Shown here in pieces: positions 11,286-22,024 of a DNA stretch of 64,000 nt. How positions within the stretch are numbered: the stretch's first letter is position 1; each line of letters begins with the position of its first letter. Source of the stretch: Haemaphysalis longicornis. Taxonomy: Eukaryota > Arthropoda > Arachnida > Ixodida > Ixodidae. The notes under the pieces were generated by a model. It had not been told where the DNA came from, searched no databases, and saw only the letters and a program-made list of their open reading frames with translations. The stretch lies in NCBI GenBank assembly GCA_013339765.2, contig CM023454.1, positions 38,460,950-38,524,949 of the forward strand, given 5' to 3'. Position numbers and translations under genes: made by a program.

Positions 11286-11940
11286 CAGGGTGTCCCAGCT
11301 ATCGAACCTGAATCGCTCAGACATTCTCAGAGGCACCAAAACCTCCCACGACAAACCGCAAACAAACTTGTTCTTAACACATTCCGCATCTGTTCCCAAA
11401 GTCTCGTCTATACTAAAAAAGCACTATAACATTCTTACCCAAAGTGAGCGCCTAAAACATATTTTTCCCGAACCCCCACGGGTTGTGTACAGGAGAAACA
11501 AAAACATTAGGGATGTCCTGACCTCATCCAAAATAAGGACTCAAACGACCGGCGGATGCAGTCCTTGCGGGAAGCCTCGATGTCAAATATGCACGCACAT
11601 GTCCACAACGGATACCGCGGTCAGTTCAGCCTCTGATTTTCGTCTAAAAATCAAAGGAAACCTTAACTGTGATAGTTCCAATGTGGTATATTTGCTCGAG
11701 TGTACGGTGTGCCACCTACAATACATCGGGCAAACACAAAAGTCGTTCAGATCTAGGTTTAATAATCACAAGTCACATTCCAAAACTCTGCCATCTCTCC
11801 CGTTGTCAAAACACGTTAACCTTCCTGGGCACTCTTTTGACCACCTCAGAGCCACGATATTAGAATCTGGGTTTCGCTCTCACCATGATCGACTAATCCG
11901 CGAATCGTATCTCATTTATAAGTTCAAATCCGCATCTTGA
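11286..11940 (+). pseudogene. Penelope-like element C-terminus with GIY-YIG endonuclease
   Basis: An open stretch of 216 codons (11290-11940) encodes the C-terminal third of a PLE protein. It has a basic linker, a CSPCGKPRCQICTHM cysteine cluster (about residues 95-109), then the GIY-YIG core VVYLLECTVCHLQYIGQTQ with FRSRFNNHKS, a conserved HVNLPGHSF and a final SHHDRLIRESYLIYKF. GIY-YIG nucleases nick DNA to prime reverse transcription in PLEs. The RT domain is missing because the copy is 5'-truncated at the TA tract. There is no real start codon: the first Met is internal to the ancestral protein. It is a close relative of PLE-A but far less decayed. Confidence 0.85.
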
Positions 11941-12880
11941 GGCATTAATGAGAGTTTGGGGAAATTATCGTCTTTGGTGGGTACCTAAGCCATTTTCACT
12001 GTTTTCCTTTCACCGTTTTTTTTTCTTGTTTGTTTGTTTGCTTCATTCGCCCTACCGAACACTGTCAGCCACCACACGTTTTCCCCACCCCCCCCTCCCC
12101 ACCCTAGTCTGTCTCCCCTTTTTTTCGCGGAATAGTAGCTGCATTCCCAGTACGCCTCCACTCCCGCGGTTGGCAGCCACCTTTGGGGGGTTAAATTCGT
12201 TATCGCGAACGCGCCGTCCGCGCGGTCACTCACCATCTTCTTCTCTGTTGCGCGGATCCCCACCCCTCCGCTTCTTGGACTGTCAATCATTACTCACTTC
12301 TTTGCATGCCTCCATCATGCTGTGACATGCTTTTATTGTATACACAGAAACTTGTTGACCCTTACTGGCTACCGATTCAATAGTTGCTTCCACGGAGGAC
12401 ACACCTAGTTACTTCCTACCTGGCTAAATAATTGGTTGCGTTGCTGGCACGTGTGCTCTTCTGTGACTTCTGTGAACTTGTAAAGTGCCCTGACATTCCC
12501 CACACCGCCGGTAATTGGTGTTTTCAGGAATGGATGCGTCACCGGCGGCTTCTGTTCTGTATGTATTTGTTGTTCGTGTACTTTGCATTTCGTGTGTCGA
12601 GACGTTCCCTGCACCATCCATTTATTCGTGTAATCCGTATGAAAAGTGTAATTGAACAGCTCCCTACCTTTTTTTTTTTTCTTGTTTTTTTTTTGTAGTG
12701 GATGAAGTTGAATATGGCTGGGCTTTTTAGAAAAGAGTTTGTCATCATGTATAGTGCCACATGTATAATGCCCTCCCTTCCCTGTTTCCTCGCCCCAAAC
12801 CCGCCAATGTTGTTAAAAAAAGGGTACACTGCAGCACAACCTCTGCACCTACATAAGCGTGCGTTCTCCAACGTTGTATG
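11941..12880 (+). repeat. 3' untranslated region of the 11.3-kb PLE
   Basis: T- and C-rich non-coding sequence between the PLE stop codon and the hammerhead-like terminal motif, including pyrimidine tracts at 12015-12120 and 12670-12695. I see no coding signal. Assignment to the PLE rests on position. Confidence 0.45.
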
Positions 12881-12923
12881 TTACTCAAGATGAAGACTGG
12901 TCCCGCAGTCGAAACGTCAGTAA
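12881..12923 (+). ncRNA. Hammerhead ribozyme-like motif at a PLE end
   Basis: The sequence folds as a small hammerhead. Stem I pairs TTACT (12881-12885) with AGTAA (12919-12923). Stem II pairs GACTG (12895-12899) with CAGTC (12906-12910) around a GTCCCG loop. GAAA (12911-12914) is followed by a minimal stem III (CG) and UC, so cleavage would fall after 12918. The 5' core normally CUGAUGA reads C-AAGATGA, so activity is doubtful. PLEs are known to carry hammerheads in their terminal repeats, which fits its place downstream of a PLE ORF. Confidence 0.55.
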
Positions 12924-13005
12924 ACCACTGTTTTTGTTTTTAGTCGTGCGTCCACCATTTTCTCAAGTATTTTTTCTGGCTTCTCTAGAAGTTTTCTTTT
13001 ACTGC

Positions 13006-13006
13006 T

Positions 13007-13039
<33 letters not shown>

Positions 13040-13058
13040 TATATAAATATATATATTT
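13006..13058. repeat. TA microsatellite, degenerate at its 3' end
   Basis: A TA run to 13034, then interrupted TA-rich sequence. As at 5.1 kb, it separates a PLE tail from an LTR-type element. Confidence 0.92.
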
Positions 13059-13059
13059 A

Positions 13060-13267
13060 CACGAGGCACCGACAGGCGATACCAAACTATGTGGTTATGG
13101 GGGGATTTGCCACAGGGTTAACGAACGGGGATTGTGCGACGGGTTCCCGTGGAAGAACAGGACGAGGGGTGATGGTTGTGCTTCCCTCAGTGTGTACCAG
13201 CGGCACCCAGCCTCCTGCGTTTTGAGTATTGCAAATCAATTTTCTACGGCATCCTCGCCTGGTAACA
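13060..13267 (+). repeat. Partial 5' LTR of a second Ty3-type element
   Basis: The segment ends in GGTAACA and is followed by TCTTGTGGTGAAGGTGTGG, which resembles the run following the LTR at 5587. A gag ORF starts about 100 bases on. There is no paired LTR, so the left end is undefined. Confidence 0.45.
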
Positions 13268-13373
13268 TCTTGTGGTGAAGGTGTGGGGTACTCCTGAGAA
13301 GACGGAGCTTCGCAGCGGTCGCCAAATTTCGTTCACCGAGCTTCGCTCGGACCACCCAGCGGCTACTGCAGCC

Positions 13374-14384
13374 ATGACAACCCCGCATCTTAGCGAGGCC
13401 CCAGCGGCTACTGCCCCTTTGACAAGCCCACAGATCATTTTGTCGCACCCCCGGGGCCCTCCCTTCTTCAATGGCAGGGCTGACGAGGATGTGGAAGACT
13501 GGATGATGATGTACGAGCGCGTCAGTGGCCACAACCGCTGGGATCAGACCATTATGCTCGCCAACCTGTCTTTTTGCCTCAAAGGTACGGCCCAAACATG
13601 GTTTCTCATGAACGAGGCACGCCTCACCAGCTCGGGCGTTCTCAAAGGAGACCTCAAAGCCATTGTCGGGATGTCCACTAGTGGGCAGCTCACAGCAAAA
13701 ACCAATCTCGCTTCTCGCGTGCAGAGCCCCACTGAGTCCTACGTCGCGTACATCCTCGACGTACTGGCCGTTTGTCAAAACGTTGACGGACAAATGTCCG
13801 AGGAAGACAAAGTGCGACACGTTTTGAAGGGGATAGCAGACGACGCGTTCAACCTCCTGGTTTTTAAGAACTGTGACAAAGTAGACGGTAATATTGGCGA
13901 ATGTCGCCGCTTTGGGCAGGCGAAAAGCCGTCGCATCGTTCAACATTTCACACGACTTCCGAACACGGCTGCGACCTCGTCGTGCTCCGACAGCGTATTG
14001 CCAACACCAGCTCAGTTCCCTCCCACAGGAACAGCACCGACTTCCGAAAATGTGACGAGAATAGTGCGTCGTGAACTTGAGGCCATGGCTCCAGCCGGGG
14101 TTCATCCTAACCAACAACCCTCCAATGTGAATGCTGTATCTTTCATACAAGCCGTTGTACACGACGAGCTCATTCATCTCGGATTGCAGCCTATTTGCGC
14201 CGTCACTCATCCAAATGGTCACCCTGTTCCTTCATTTCGAGTGCCTAGACGCGACAATATACTGCCGCGCTTCCGGTACCGCAACCCACATGAATGGAGG
14301 AAGCCCGATGACCTGCCAATTTGCTTCAACTGCTCCCGAGCCGGCCACGTCGCCCGCTACTGCCATAACCGCTCGTTCCAATAG
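13374..14384 (+). pseudogene. gag: Second Ty3-type gag, open reading frame
   Basis: A 337-codon open frame from ATG 13374, used here in preference to the GTG at 13272. It has a gag core, DVEDWMMMYERVSGHNRWD with AQTWFLMNE, and a C-terminal zinc knuckle, CFNCSRAGHVARYC (CX2CX4HX4C). It differs strongly from the gag at 5.6 kb and so comes from another lineage. The frame is intact, but the element is cut off in protease and the copy cannot move on its own. The long antisense frame on the minus strand is a shadow of this gene. Confidence 0.8.
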
Positions 14385-14871
14385 CGCCTGACCAACTTCT
14401 CCCGGTACACCAACGAGGGAAATCGACACTTCTAAACCCGCCGCCAGATGCCACCACCCAACTTCTCGAATTCTACCGACAGTCGCTCGTCCGGTCACTC
14501 GCCCTCACCGCAGACGCGTCAGTCCCGTTCGTCCCGCCGCTCTTTCTCGCCATACCCACGCTCGAACCAGGAAAACTAGACGATGCAGCCCCCAGAGGTA
14601 CCACTGCATTTTCCCGACGACCCCAAAATCCTTTAACAACGCTGCCTGCCGAAAAGAACTCGTTAGACGTAGAGTTGACGGTGTCTCTGTGACTGCACTG
14701 ATAGGTACAGGGGCGCAGGTGTCCGTGATGAGTGCGCAACTTCGCTCCCGCCTGCGCAAAGTTTTGACGCCAGCCACTTCTTGTCTCCGAGTCGCTGACA
14801 GAGCAACTGCTGCAATCGCGGCCACGTGCACTGCACGCGTCACGATTGCGAGGGATGGACATGTATTTTAG
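14385..14871 (+). pseudogene. Protease fragment of the second Ty3-type element
   Basis: After the gag stop and a Ser/Arg-rich linker, reading from about 14661 gives VSVTALIGTGAQVSVMS, the retropepsin active-site region. The catalytic Asp of DTGA is replaced by Gly (GTGA), so the enzyme would be dead. TARVTI follows and homology ends at 14871, before RT. Both Ty3-type elements in this window lack everything from RT onward. Confidence 0.7.
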
Positions 14872-16600
14872 TAAGACACTCATCGTCTATCACAAAACGA
14901 TGTGCCAGTAATAATTTAGGAACTTTTTAAAATATACTTGCCCTCTGCTCCTGAAATGGGCATCAAAATTGGGCCATCTTAATTTGAATATACAGACATT
15001 TCGTACCCCTTAAGTAACTTCACGCCGAATATTTCGGCTTGAAGTTTGTCATCGTTTTTTCTGTTTAAAGGAATCATTTGCCTATCGCCTTTATAAAATA
15101 TTCCAAAAACTGTTCTAGTGCAATCTTGGGTTTAAACTTTTGTTTCCTGCTTCATGCGATACCACTTACCGCGCCCCAATACCAGGTACATAATGTTGTG
15201 TCCATGTTGCTTATTTTTTTATGTAACACCCATCGCTCCCTGACCTCTTCCGTTTTCTCTTTTGCTATAATAATATGTTTTATTTCAGCCAAGGTCTTAA
15301 GAAGCTCGCTATGGTATGTTCCTCCTCAAAATCGTGCTTGTCTCGTTGGGGTTCAGTCTAGCCACAACAAGTATTGTTAACAAAGTATAAGGTAAGGTCA
15401 ACTCTAATCCATCCATCAGTCGAAATTCTTATCATATAAAATTACAGCAAATTTTTCTTGTCTCATAATAGTTGACTATACCCAAATATTTTAGTATTAC
15501 CAGAATTTGGTGTAAAGCGGTTAGTGATATATCAGAACCACGTTAGCGTTATTCAGGTAATTGGAGATGAAATATAACGCTTACACGTCTACAAAGTTAT
15601 TTTGGTGTACATAAGCACTTCCATTTCACATTGTTCGTTTATCTCTCAAGAAAAATTTGAAGAATGCATTGCACAGCTAATAATTTCGACTACCTGTACC
15701 TAAATGTAAGCGAAGCCGCCTATGCTATTAACTACAAGAATAATGTTACCATATCAAAAGAAAAATGTACTTAAAAACGAAGTGTGAGCACGCCAAAGCG
15801 GCGAGCATGGCCTTAAAGCTTCGTTCTTTGTGCAGGCCCTCCTGTTATGGTCTGCCACTCCGCCGCTTAACGTGTTCAAACCTAACGCATGCCCGGTCCG
15901 CTTCGTCGGTCAAACCCCAACGCTCACTCTCCCGCCCGCCAATGTCGTTCATTCGTCACTACCCGGTCTGGCAACCACAAGGCTAAATCAGAGCGGGTGG
16001 TTCAGCGGCTCGACTACAAAAGCCATTCCCTCTCCCCATCCAGCTGGGGCCCACTACTGCTGCGCGCATGGCCCCACAATTTTGTTGTTCTTCAAGTTTG
16101 GTCATGCACCCATTGCGTTTTGTGTACGCTCTAGCGATTCCTGTTTGTTGGCGGTGTTGTGCCCCACATATTTGCTTGATGTTTGTCGGAAATCATTGCA
16201 CAACTCACTCATCCAATACTGTAACACCAGCCACCTCACCAACATACTTCGAAATATGTCGGGTGACGTTTAAGTGAACCCGGGACCCAAATATATTGAT
16301 GGGCGGTTACTTTAGAAAGCCTGGCAGAAAAGTTATCTCGCCTCGAACTCAAACATCCTGTTTGTAAAAATGAACTTCCATTCATCTGCCCTTCCCATAC
16401 TAACATTGAAAGCCTGATGCGAAACCTCTCGTCTCGTGTCCAGTTGCTTGAAAAAAAAAACTGAAACAATTGCCCTGTTGAAAATTCCATCAACCAACCT
16501 TCAAGATTTATTGCGGGAAAGTTTGATTGCGTTTGATGGTCGCCTCGGAAAGCTTGATGTACGTAAGAAACTGTAATAGAAGCTGCTAGAAGGGGACGCG
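14872..16600. other. Unassigned sequence
   Basis: AT-rich at 14.9-15.8 kb, then a GC-richer block at 15.8-16.2 kb with open frames I do not recognise. The segment 16300-16500 can be read as a short coiled-coil-like peptide (SLAEKLSRLELK) but has no supporting neighbours. No RNA gene or terminal repeats seen. Confidence 0.4.
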
Positions 16601-16601
16601 T

Positions 16602-16643
16602 GAAGGTGCTGGCAGGCATGGTGGCATGCCTGCCAGCACTTTC
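16602..16643. repeat. Strong hairpin with a perfect 14-bp stem
   Basis: GTGCTGGCAGGCAT (16606-16619) pairs perfectly with ATGCCTGCCAGCAC (16626-16639) across a 6-base loop, and an imperfect extension adds three more pairs. A third partial copy, ATGCTGGCAGGCTT, follows at 16657. It could be a small inverted repeat or a structured RNA. Nothing shows that it is transcribed. Confidence 0.75.
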
Positions 16644-16708
16644 CATCGTCTTCACCACCTTCCTCCATGCTGGCAGGCTTGCGGCCCAAGGGAGGCAAAT
16701 GTTGGCCT

Positions 16709-17110
16709 GACGGCAAGCTTGACTGCTGAATTGATGATGGAAATGCATTTTCTGAATGAATGACGGCAGAAAGCCGAAATTTATACGAGAGCGAAGCGCT
16801 TGTAATAACAGAAAGATAGTGGTTGCATTGCCATTGCGAGAAAATTACAAAAGCTGCCTTTTTGAAAAGGTGTTGCCGAAAACCTAATAGGCGCTCTGGG
16901 CAATGACAGCAGATGCGGGCGTGACGGCAAGCTCGACTGCTGTATTGATGATGGAAAAGCATTTTCTGAACGAATGCTGGAAGCAAGCAAAATTCATTCG
17001 ATAGCGAACGACTGTTATAATAACAGAAACATAGCGGTGGCATTGGGAATTTCGAGAAAAAAAAAACAATAACTGCCTTTTTGATAAGGTGCTGCTGAAA
17101 GCTTGGCATA
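16709..17110. repeat. Tandem repeat, two units of 214 bp
   Basis: The unit beginning GACGGCAAGCT at 16709 recurs at 16923. Shared stretches include ACTGCT.TATTGATGATGG, GCATTTTCTGAA.GAATG and CTGCCTTTTTGA.AAGGTG. The second copy loses similarity after about 17105. The units are clearly diverged. Confidence 0.75.
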
Positions 17111-17720
17111 CATATTAGAAAAAAGCTACTTTGATTAGCGCATCTTGTTTTTAAGCCAGAACTTGAAGGGCTGGTGTGAAACTGTATGCCCTTTATTCGC
17201 CGTTTTTGGTGTAAGGGGGGCAGTGCCGACACTTACGTTGACAACATGGCCAGCTTTTTTTCGCAGCGACAGGGTCAAACCGTACGTGTTCATTTTCGCT
17301 GTGCTCAGCCCGCGGACAGAACCGTCCGTGACATGGCCTAAATTGTACGCGGCAGACTACGGGTCAAGCGCTTCGCCGATCCGCCTTAGTTGTAATCAGC
17401 TGCCTTAAGACAGATCTAATTACGGTATTATTACACAACATAATTTTCATTCCGGGCGCGCATGCCATTTCACTAATAGCTACGTTGGCAATCGACGGGG
17501 CGAACGGGGATGTGCGATATCTCTCTTAGGTTTTAGATTGCTGGCTACACCGCTCAAGGTGAGCCTCGTGTTCGAGACCGGTGCGTGCCCAAGAAGCGGT
17601 ATGACCGCCGGAATGGGTTATATTCGAGAAGCAGTAAACAAAACTCACTATATTTGTGCATTCATTGGCGATTTAGTTGGAGAAACCAAATAAACTCCGC
17701 TTGTTGGGGCGTCCTTTCCG
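17111..17720. other. Unassigned sequence
   Basis: Mixed-composition sequence without a recognisable gene. A short run, CGAACGGGGATGTGCGA (about 17499), resembles 13123-13139 in the LTR-like region, which hints at a distant repeat relation but is too short to annotate. Confidence 0.35.
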
Positions 17721-17721
17721 T

Positions 17722-17795
17722 TTGTGGCAGTGGTGCAGTGCTAACGCGCTCGCTTTTTGTTGCAAAAGTTGGTGGGTCAATCCTCCGTCGGTCTG
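17722..17795 (+). repeat. Degenerate tRNA-like (SINE head) sequence
   Basis: TGGTGCAGTGCTAACGCGCT (17731-17750) resembles an A-box region, and GGTGGGTCAATCCTCC (17771-17786) a decayed B-box, at SINE-like spacing. A T-rich tail follows. The B-box lacks the invariant TTCGA, so this is at best an old copy. Confidence 0.3.
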
Positions 17796-18460
17796 TGTCT
17801 GTTTTGTTTTTTTCCGCCGACAGCATGATGTGATTTTTTATTAAACGGAAAATGTGCCTATTCTTGGTAGTTTTTAACCAAAAGTGATTCCCCCCCCCCC
17901 AAGTGATGTCGGAGGTTTATTCCACAACTTGCTTATATACAGGATAGCCCAACAAACTTAACTTTTCGCTGGGTATGGCAACCTGATCTTTCTATTTACA
18001 TTGCTTTATGTGTCTATGTTCAAGCCAGAATTTGTTTCAACGCATTTTGTTCACTTCGCGACTTGTATGAACTGCGTTACGAAAAAACAAAGGCCGAAAC
18101 CGAAACCGAAACCCCGGCCCAAGTACTCTACTGCTCCATCCAGCAACATCGCCACGCCATCACGCAATTGTCTTTCCTTCCTCCTGGCCGGCGAGTCGGT
18201 GGAGCTGTACACGCTTGTCGAATGCTTTGTTGTGGTTGTTTTGAACACATTGGATTATTCTTTCGACGAAGATATGCCACCTGTGATTTAGGGTGAGTGA
18301 CTAGTCTACTTTTCGCACTTTACTTGTGTATTTAACAGGGCAGGGCTGTTCCGTTTCGTGTTAGACGTTTGCGTCGCCGCTTAGCCCTAATGTTTTTTGA
18401 CAGCGACTGATTTTGAGGGTAACATAGATCAGCCTTTCGACCGGAGGGGTAGCAACAGTA
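17796..18460. other. Unassigned sequence with a Lys-Pro repeat ORF
   Basis: A 96-codon frame (18001-18291) contains KPKPKPRPK from an imperfect CCGAAA repeat. It has no domain and is probably chance. A run of C at 17890-17899 is the only other feature. Confidence 0.35.
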
Positions 18461-18611
18461 GGGCTGTTCGATTTACATTCCCGTACTCGCCGCAGATTCC
18501 CTGAAAGCAGTCAGTCATTCGCTTTTCTTTGTGTATCCTTATGTCTTCGGGGAATCCTCGGACTCCCGCGGAATATCCGGGGTGAATTCGAGTCTGTAAA
18601 TCGAAGAGTCC
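18461..18611. mobile_element. 151-bp MITE-like element
   Basis: Bases 18461-18477 (GGGCTGTTCGATTTACA) match the reverse complement of 18595-18611 at 15 of 17 positions, with weaker similarity running about 20 bases further in. TA flanks both ends (18459-18460 and 18612-18613), compatible with a TA or 3-bp target duplication. There is no coding capacity. Confidence 0.6.
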
Positions 18612-19322
18612 TAGTTTTTGGGCCGTTTGTAGGATTTTGTTGAGCGAAGTAGGATCATACTGCTACGTTGGCTAAACGGTTTGTTCCTCGCAAACAACCG
18701 TCTCTTTCTAGTAGCTTGTGTGCATCATTGAACAGCAAAGAATACACTCTTTGTAAAAACAAATGACTTGGTGTAAATAAATATAGTTCTAGAAAATATA
18801 CTGCTAGAGAATAGATTGGAGAACAGCTTTTTCTAGGTGGTTATAACACACTGAGTTTTTTTTTAATTTTTCAGAAGAGGATAACCTCTTTCTCACCGCA
18901 ATCATGTTTTTAAGCACTGGCTATTGTCATTATTGGCGGTAATGCATTATTGTCATGTTTCAAAATTTTCGGCCTGTACCAATGTGTGTCTTTTTTTTAA
19001 AATCGTTTGAATGGGTTTGATGTCAATGTGAGCACAACCTTAAATCTGGTTCGCGATGCTTCCCTCAGATATCGCGGCCATTAATAATGCCTACTTAGAT
19101 GCATGTTTTGAAGAAAAAAATGGTTGCCATGATATTGACGGTACCAGTTGAAAACATGCACCGACACATCATGTGGGCTTGTAGCACTTCGTGGGAAGGA
19201 GAATTGAACCTGGTTTAAGCTGCAATCACCTAGAAGATACTCTAGAAAAAAAATGCTTCACTTGTATTTTTGTTGAGGAGTTCATCACATAGCCTTTGCA
19301 GCCTCCTTCAGCATAATTGTTA
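18612..19322. other. Unassigned AT-rich sequence
   Basis: No open frame above 60 codons and no recognised repeat. The last nine bases (19314-19322) are the left target duplication of the next element. Confidence 0.4.
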
Positions 19323-19950
19323 GAGTGTGTCTAGTCTTTCGTCCAGACGGAACGGCAACTGTCACTAAAGTTCCGTCCAGAGGAAACACTGATTTTTACC
19401 TAACCGGCCAAACCGCTGCTGCTCACTGACTAGCCAGAATCACTGATAATTAATATTCATTAATATTAATTACAGATGATTGGACTAACTCTAGCTCAAT
19501 CCGGACGGATCTCCAAGCTGCCACCCGATGCCAAATTCACAATATTTCAGCGAGAGCAGTCGGTCTTGATTTTGACCTAACCGGCCAAACCGCTTCCATT
19601 ATCTGACTAGCCAGAGTCACTGTTAATTATTAATCACTGGTTATAATTAGAGGAGATCGGGCGTAACTGGCGATGGCTATGTCGGCCTTCGCTTCAGCGC
19701 GGGGAAGCGGTTCGGCCGCTTGAGTAAAAAACCCAAGACCGACTGCTCTCATCGCGTGAATTGTAAAGCGGGCGTGAAGTTTTGCTATTACAAAACGCTA
19801 ACCATGGCCACACACAGAAAATAAACGGTGCAAGAATCGAATCAGGGACTACAACGTCTGTAGTCAGGCCTGATTTTGATTTTTTGTTCAGTCTGGACGG
19901 AACTTTAGCAGTTTTTAGCGTTTCGTCTGGACGGAACGCTAGACACTCCC
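19323..19950. mobile_element. Non-autonomous TIR element with 9-bp TSD (Mutator-like)
   Basis: TAATTGTTA occurs at 19314-19322 and 19951-19959 as a perfect 9-bp target duplication. The element between them is 628 bp with TIRs of about 59 bp, which I count as 45 of 59 identical, ending GAGTGTGTCTAG and CTAGACACTCCC. Long TIRs plus a 9-bp duplication are typical of Mutator-like (MULE) elements. Inside, CTAACCGGCCAAACCGCT with TGACTAGCCAGA.TCACTG recurs at 19400 and 19580 as a direct repeat. There is no transposase, so movement would need a helper. Confidence 0.8.
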
Positions 19951-19959
19951 TAATTGTTA

Positions 19960-21990
19960 AAGCAACGTTATCATCATTTAAGTCAGCACTTTGGCACATA
20001 ATCGTGGAGGCAATTTGCCGTAGTAGCAATGAGAGAGCTCATCTCGGCACCTTTTTACGCATACACGAACTGGTCATAATGAACGGCATCTACTTGCAAA
20101 GAGAGAATTGAGTTGGAAACTTGATCGTGGACATTGTCACTATGCTGTGATAGTCACTTCGGCCATCCTTACATCCAGGTAATGTGGTATTTTAACGTTA
20201 TCATATTCTCACTTGGAGTGTGAAAAACACCTTGCTCGACACCAATATCGCATTTAGAACTTTGAAGGATTAAGGCTAATGCAACTTCCTTGCTTTTTGG
20301 GAAATTCAGTTAAGGGAAATTCAGTTAAGGTCAATCCGCACGGCAGAACAAAACGATTATTTGTACCGCGGTCCGTGCATCAAGTGATAGATCGTCACCA
20401 GTTCGCGCGGACCACCGTTGGACCACGCTAGGACCGCAGCCTTCGCGGTCCAAATATTCGTCAAGGCTTTTCGCTCCGCCGTCTCGACGGCGGACCGCGA
20501 CATCAATCAGCGTGGTCTGACAGCGGCCGCATCGCGTTTGCGGAGGCGGGTCCAGTTGTGCCAGTAGAGAACGTCACGGGAGCGCGGCTGTTTCGAAGCG
20601 CTTGAAGGGGCCTGTCAAAGGGTCCTGATAGGCAGCGGGCTAGGCTTACAATCGCGGCGCATACTTAATGCGCGCTTTCACTAGATACCCCTATGTCTCT
20701 TACTAGTGCGATGCTAGCCATCATTATCACATTGTTTCACGCATGTGGACCTCACTATAAAAAAAGAATTTGGTTCCAGCGAGCTGTGACGAGCCGTATG
20801 CAACCCGGGTCGCGCCGCCGTCACTGCTCGTCATGTCGCCTTCATGCAAACGACGCCGGCGGCTGCGTGAGAGTGCCCGCCCCGCAGGCATGTGGCTGGC
20901 TGTTATTGTGGGGATGAAATGGTTCGTGCAGGCTGGTGCGTTACATGTTATCGCGACCAAACGGCGCCTGTGTTAAACCTTCTAGCTTGCGAGTCCAGAC
21001 GGTCGACTATTCGTGGTTCCCTCAGCCGGCCCGCCGTGTGTATGCGCCTTGCTCTGGGTCGGACCACACCGCACCTTGACGTCGCGTCACGTGACCGATT
21101 GGACCGTGGACTTGGTCCGTCTTGTGGATCGGCCTTTACCAGAACCTGCCAAATTTGACCGTGACCGAGAGTGAGGTGCTTTTGTCTTCCATTAGCAGTG
21201 TATATATATGCATGTCGGCTTCTTCATGTCAGCAATTCATTGCTCTCGGAGTTTGGAATCAGTGAATTTGGATGTATTGTATTTAACGTCTTTATGTAAT
21301 GTTTAACCTGAACCTTTGCTGCCATTGTACATTGCACTGCTGAAACAAAATCACGAAGGTGGGAGTTCTTAGCAAAAAAGAGAAAACTAGTTTGATCAAG
21401 ATGTGACATTTCGAAGTGACACGGCCGCTTGATTTCCCTCTTTTGGTGCAGCCCACCGAATGCTCCTCTCCACCTGTGAGAACGATAGTTTTCTTTCCCT
21501 CGGCCGCGTCACCTGTGTCGCTTGCTATCAGTGATGCCGCAGTGTCAATTCGGAAAGTGGCCACACAATCAACCATCCACGCAAGGAGTTCTGGGTTCGG
21601 CAGTATTACTGCGCTTTGTCATGCTTCCCTTGAGACACCTTGCTGAACAGGCTGCAGTCACATATTTACGTGGAGTAGATGCATTGTCCTTAATATGGGA
21701 TTGAACTATTCAGCTTATTTTACCGGAATTTGGATTCTGAAGCCTGTTCGTGAGCTTTGGGCTTTTTCTGAAGGAGCTTAGGGCTGCTGATGACGACAGG
21801 CGAAAATATCAAGGTGGCGCGGGACAGCTTCATTTTTTCCACGTTCAGCTCAATGTACGATCAGCTTAAGAGTCGAACTGGGTTCACAATGCACACATTT
21901 TGTTGTATCTTAAAGGGGGCCTTGAGAACAAAACATTCTCGAACTTTCTGCATTCCATTACACATCCCTCTCTCTCTCACCCCCCTGTGG
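19960..21990. other. Unassigned sequence, GC-rich at 20.35-21.15 kb
   Basis: GGGAAATTCAGTTAA is duplicated in tandem near 20300-20330. The GC-rich block has several GGACCAC/GGACCGC repeats and could be an old DNA element or a CpG-rich regulatory region, but no TIR pair was found. The minus-strand frame at 21292-21576 (VDCVATFRIDTAASLIASD) might continue the P-type transposase upstream of it, which I cannot show. Confidence 0.35.
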
Positions 21991-22008
21991 TGTCTTTAAG
22001 AAAATAAA

Positions 22009-22024
22009 GTGAAGTGAAGTGAAG
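22009..22024 (+). repeat. (GTGAA)n tail after AATAAA
   Basis: AAAATAAA followed by three GTGAA units sits exactly where the P-type transposase homology breaks. It looks like the 3' tail of a plus-strand retrocopy inserted there. The retrocopy body upstream is not recognised. Confidence 0.45.

Noticed and set aside
13236..14222. Minus-strand open frame of 328 codons
   Set aside because: It is antisense to a recognisable gag with a CCHC knuckle and has no domain of its own.
20340..21150. GC-rich block as a TIR transposon
   Set aside because: GGACCAC/GGACCGC motifs recur in both directions, but no terminal pair or target duplication could be found.
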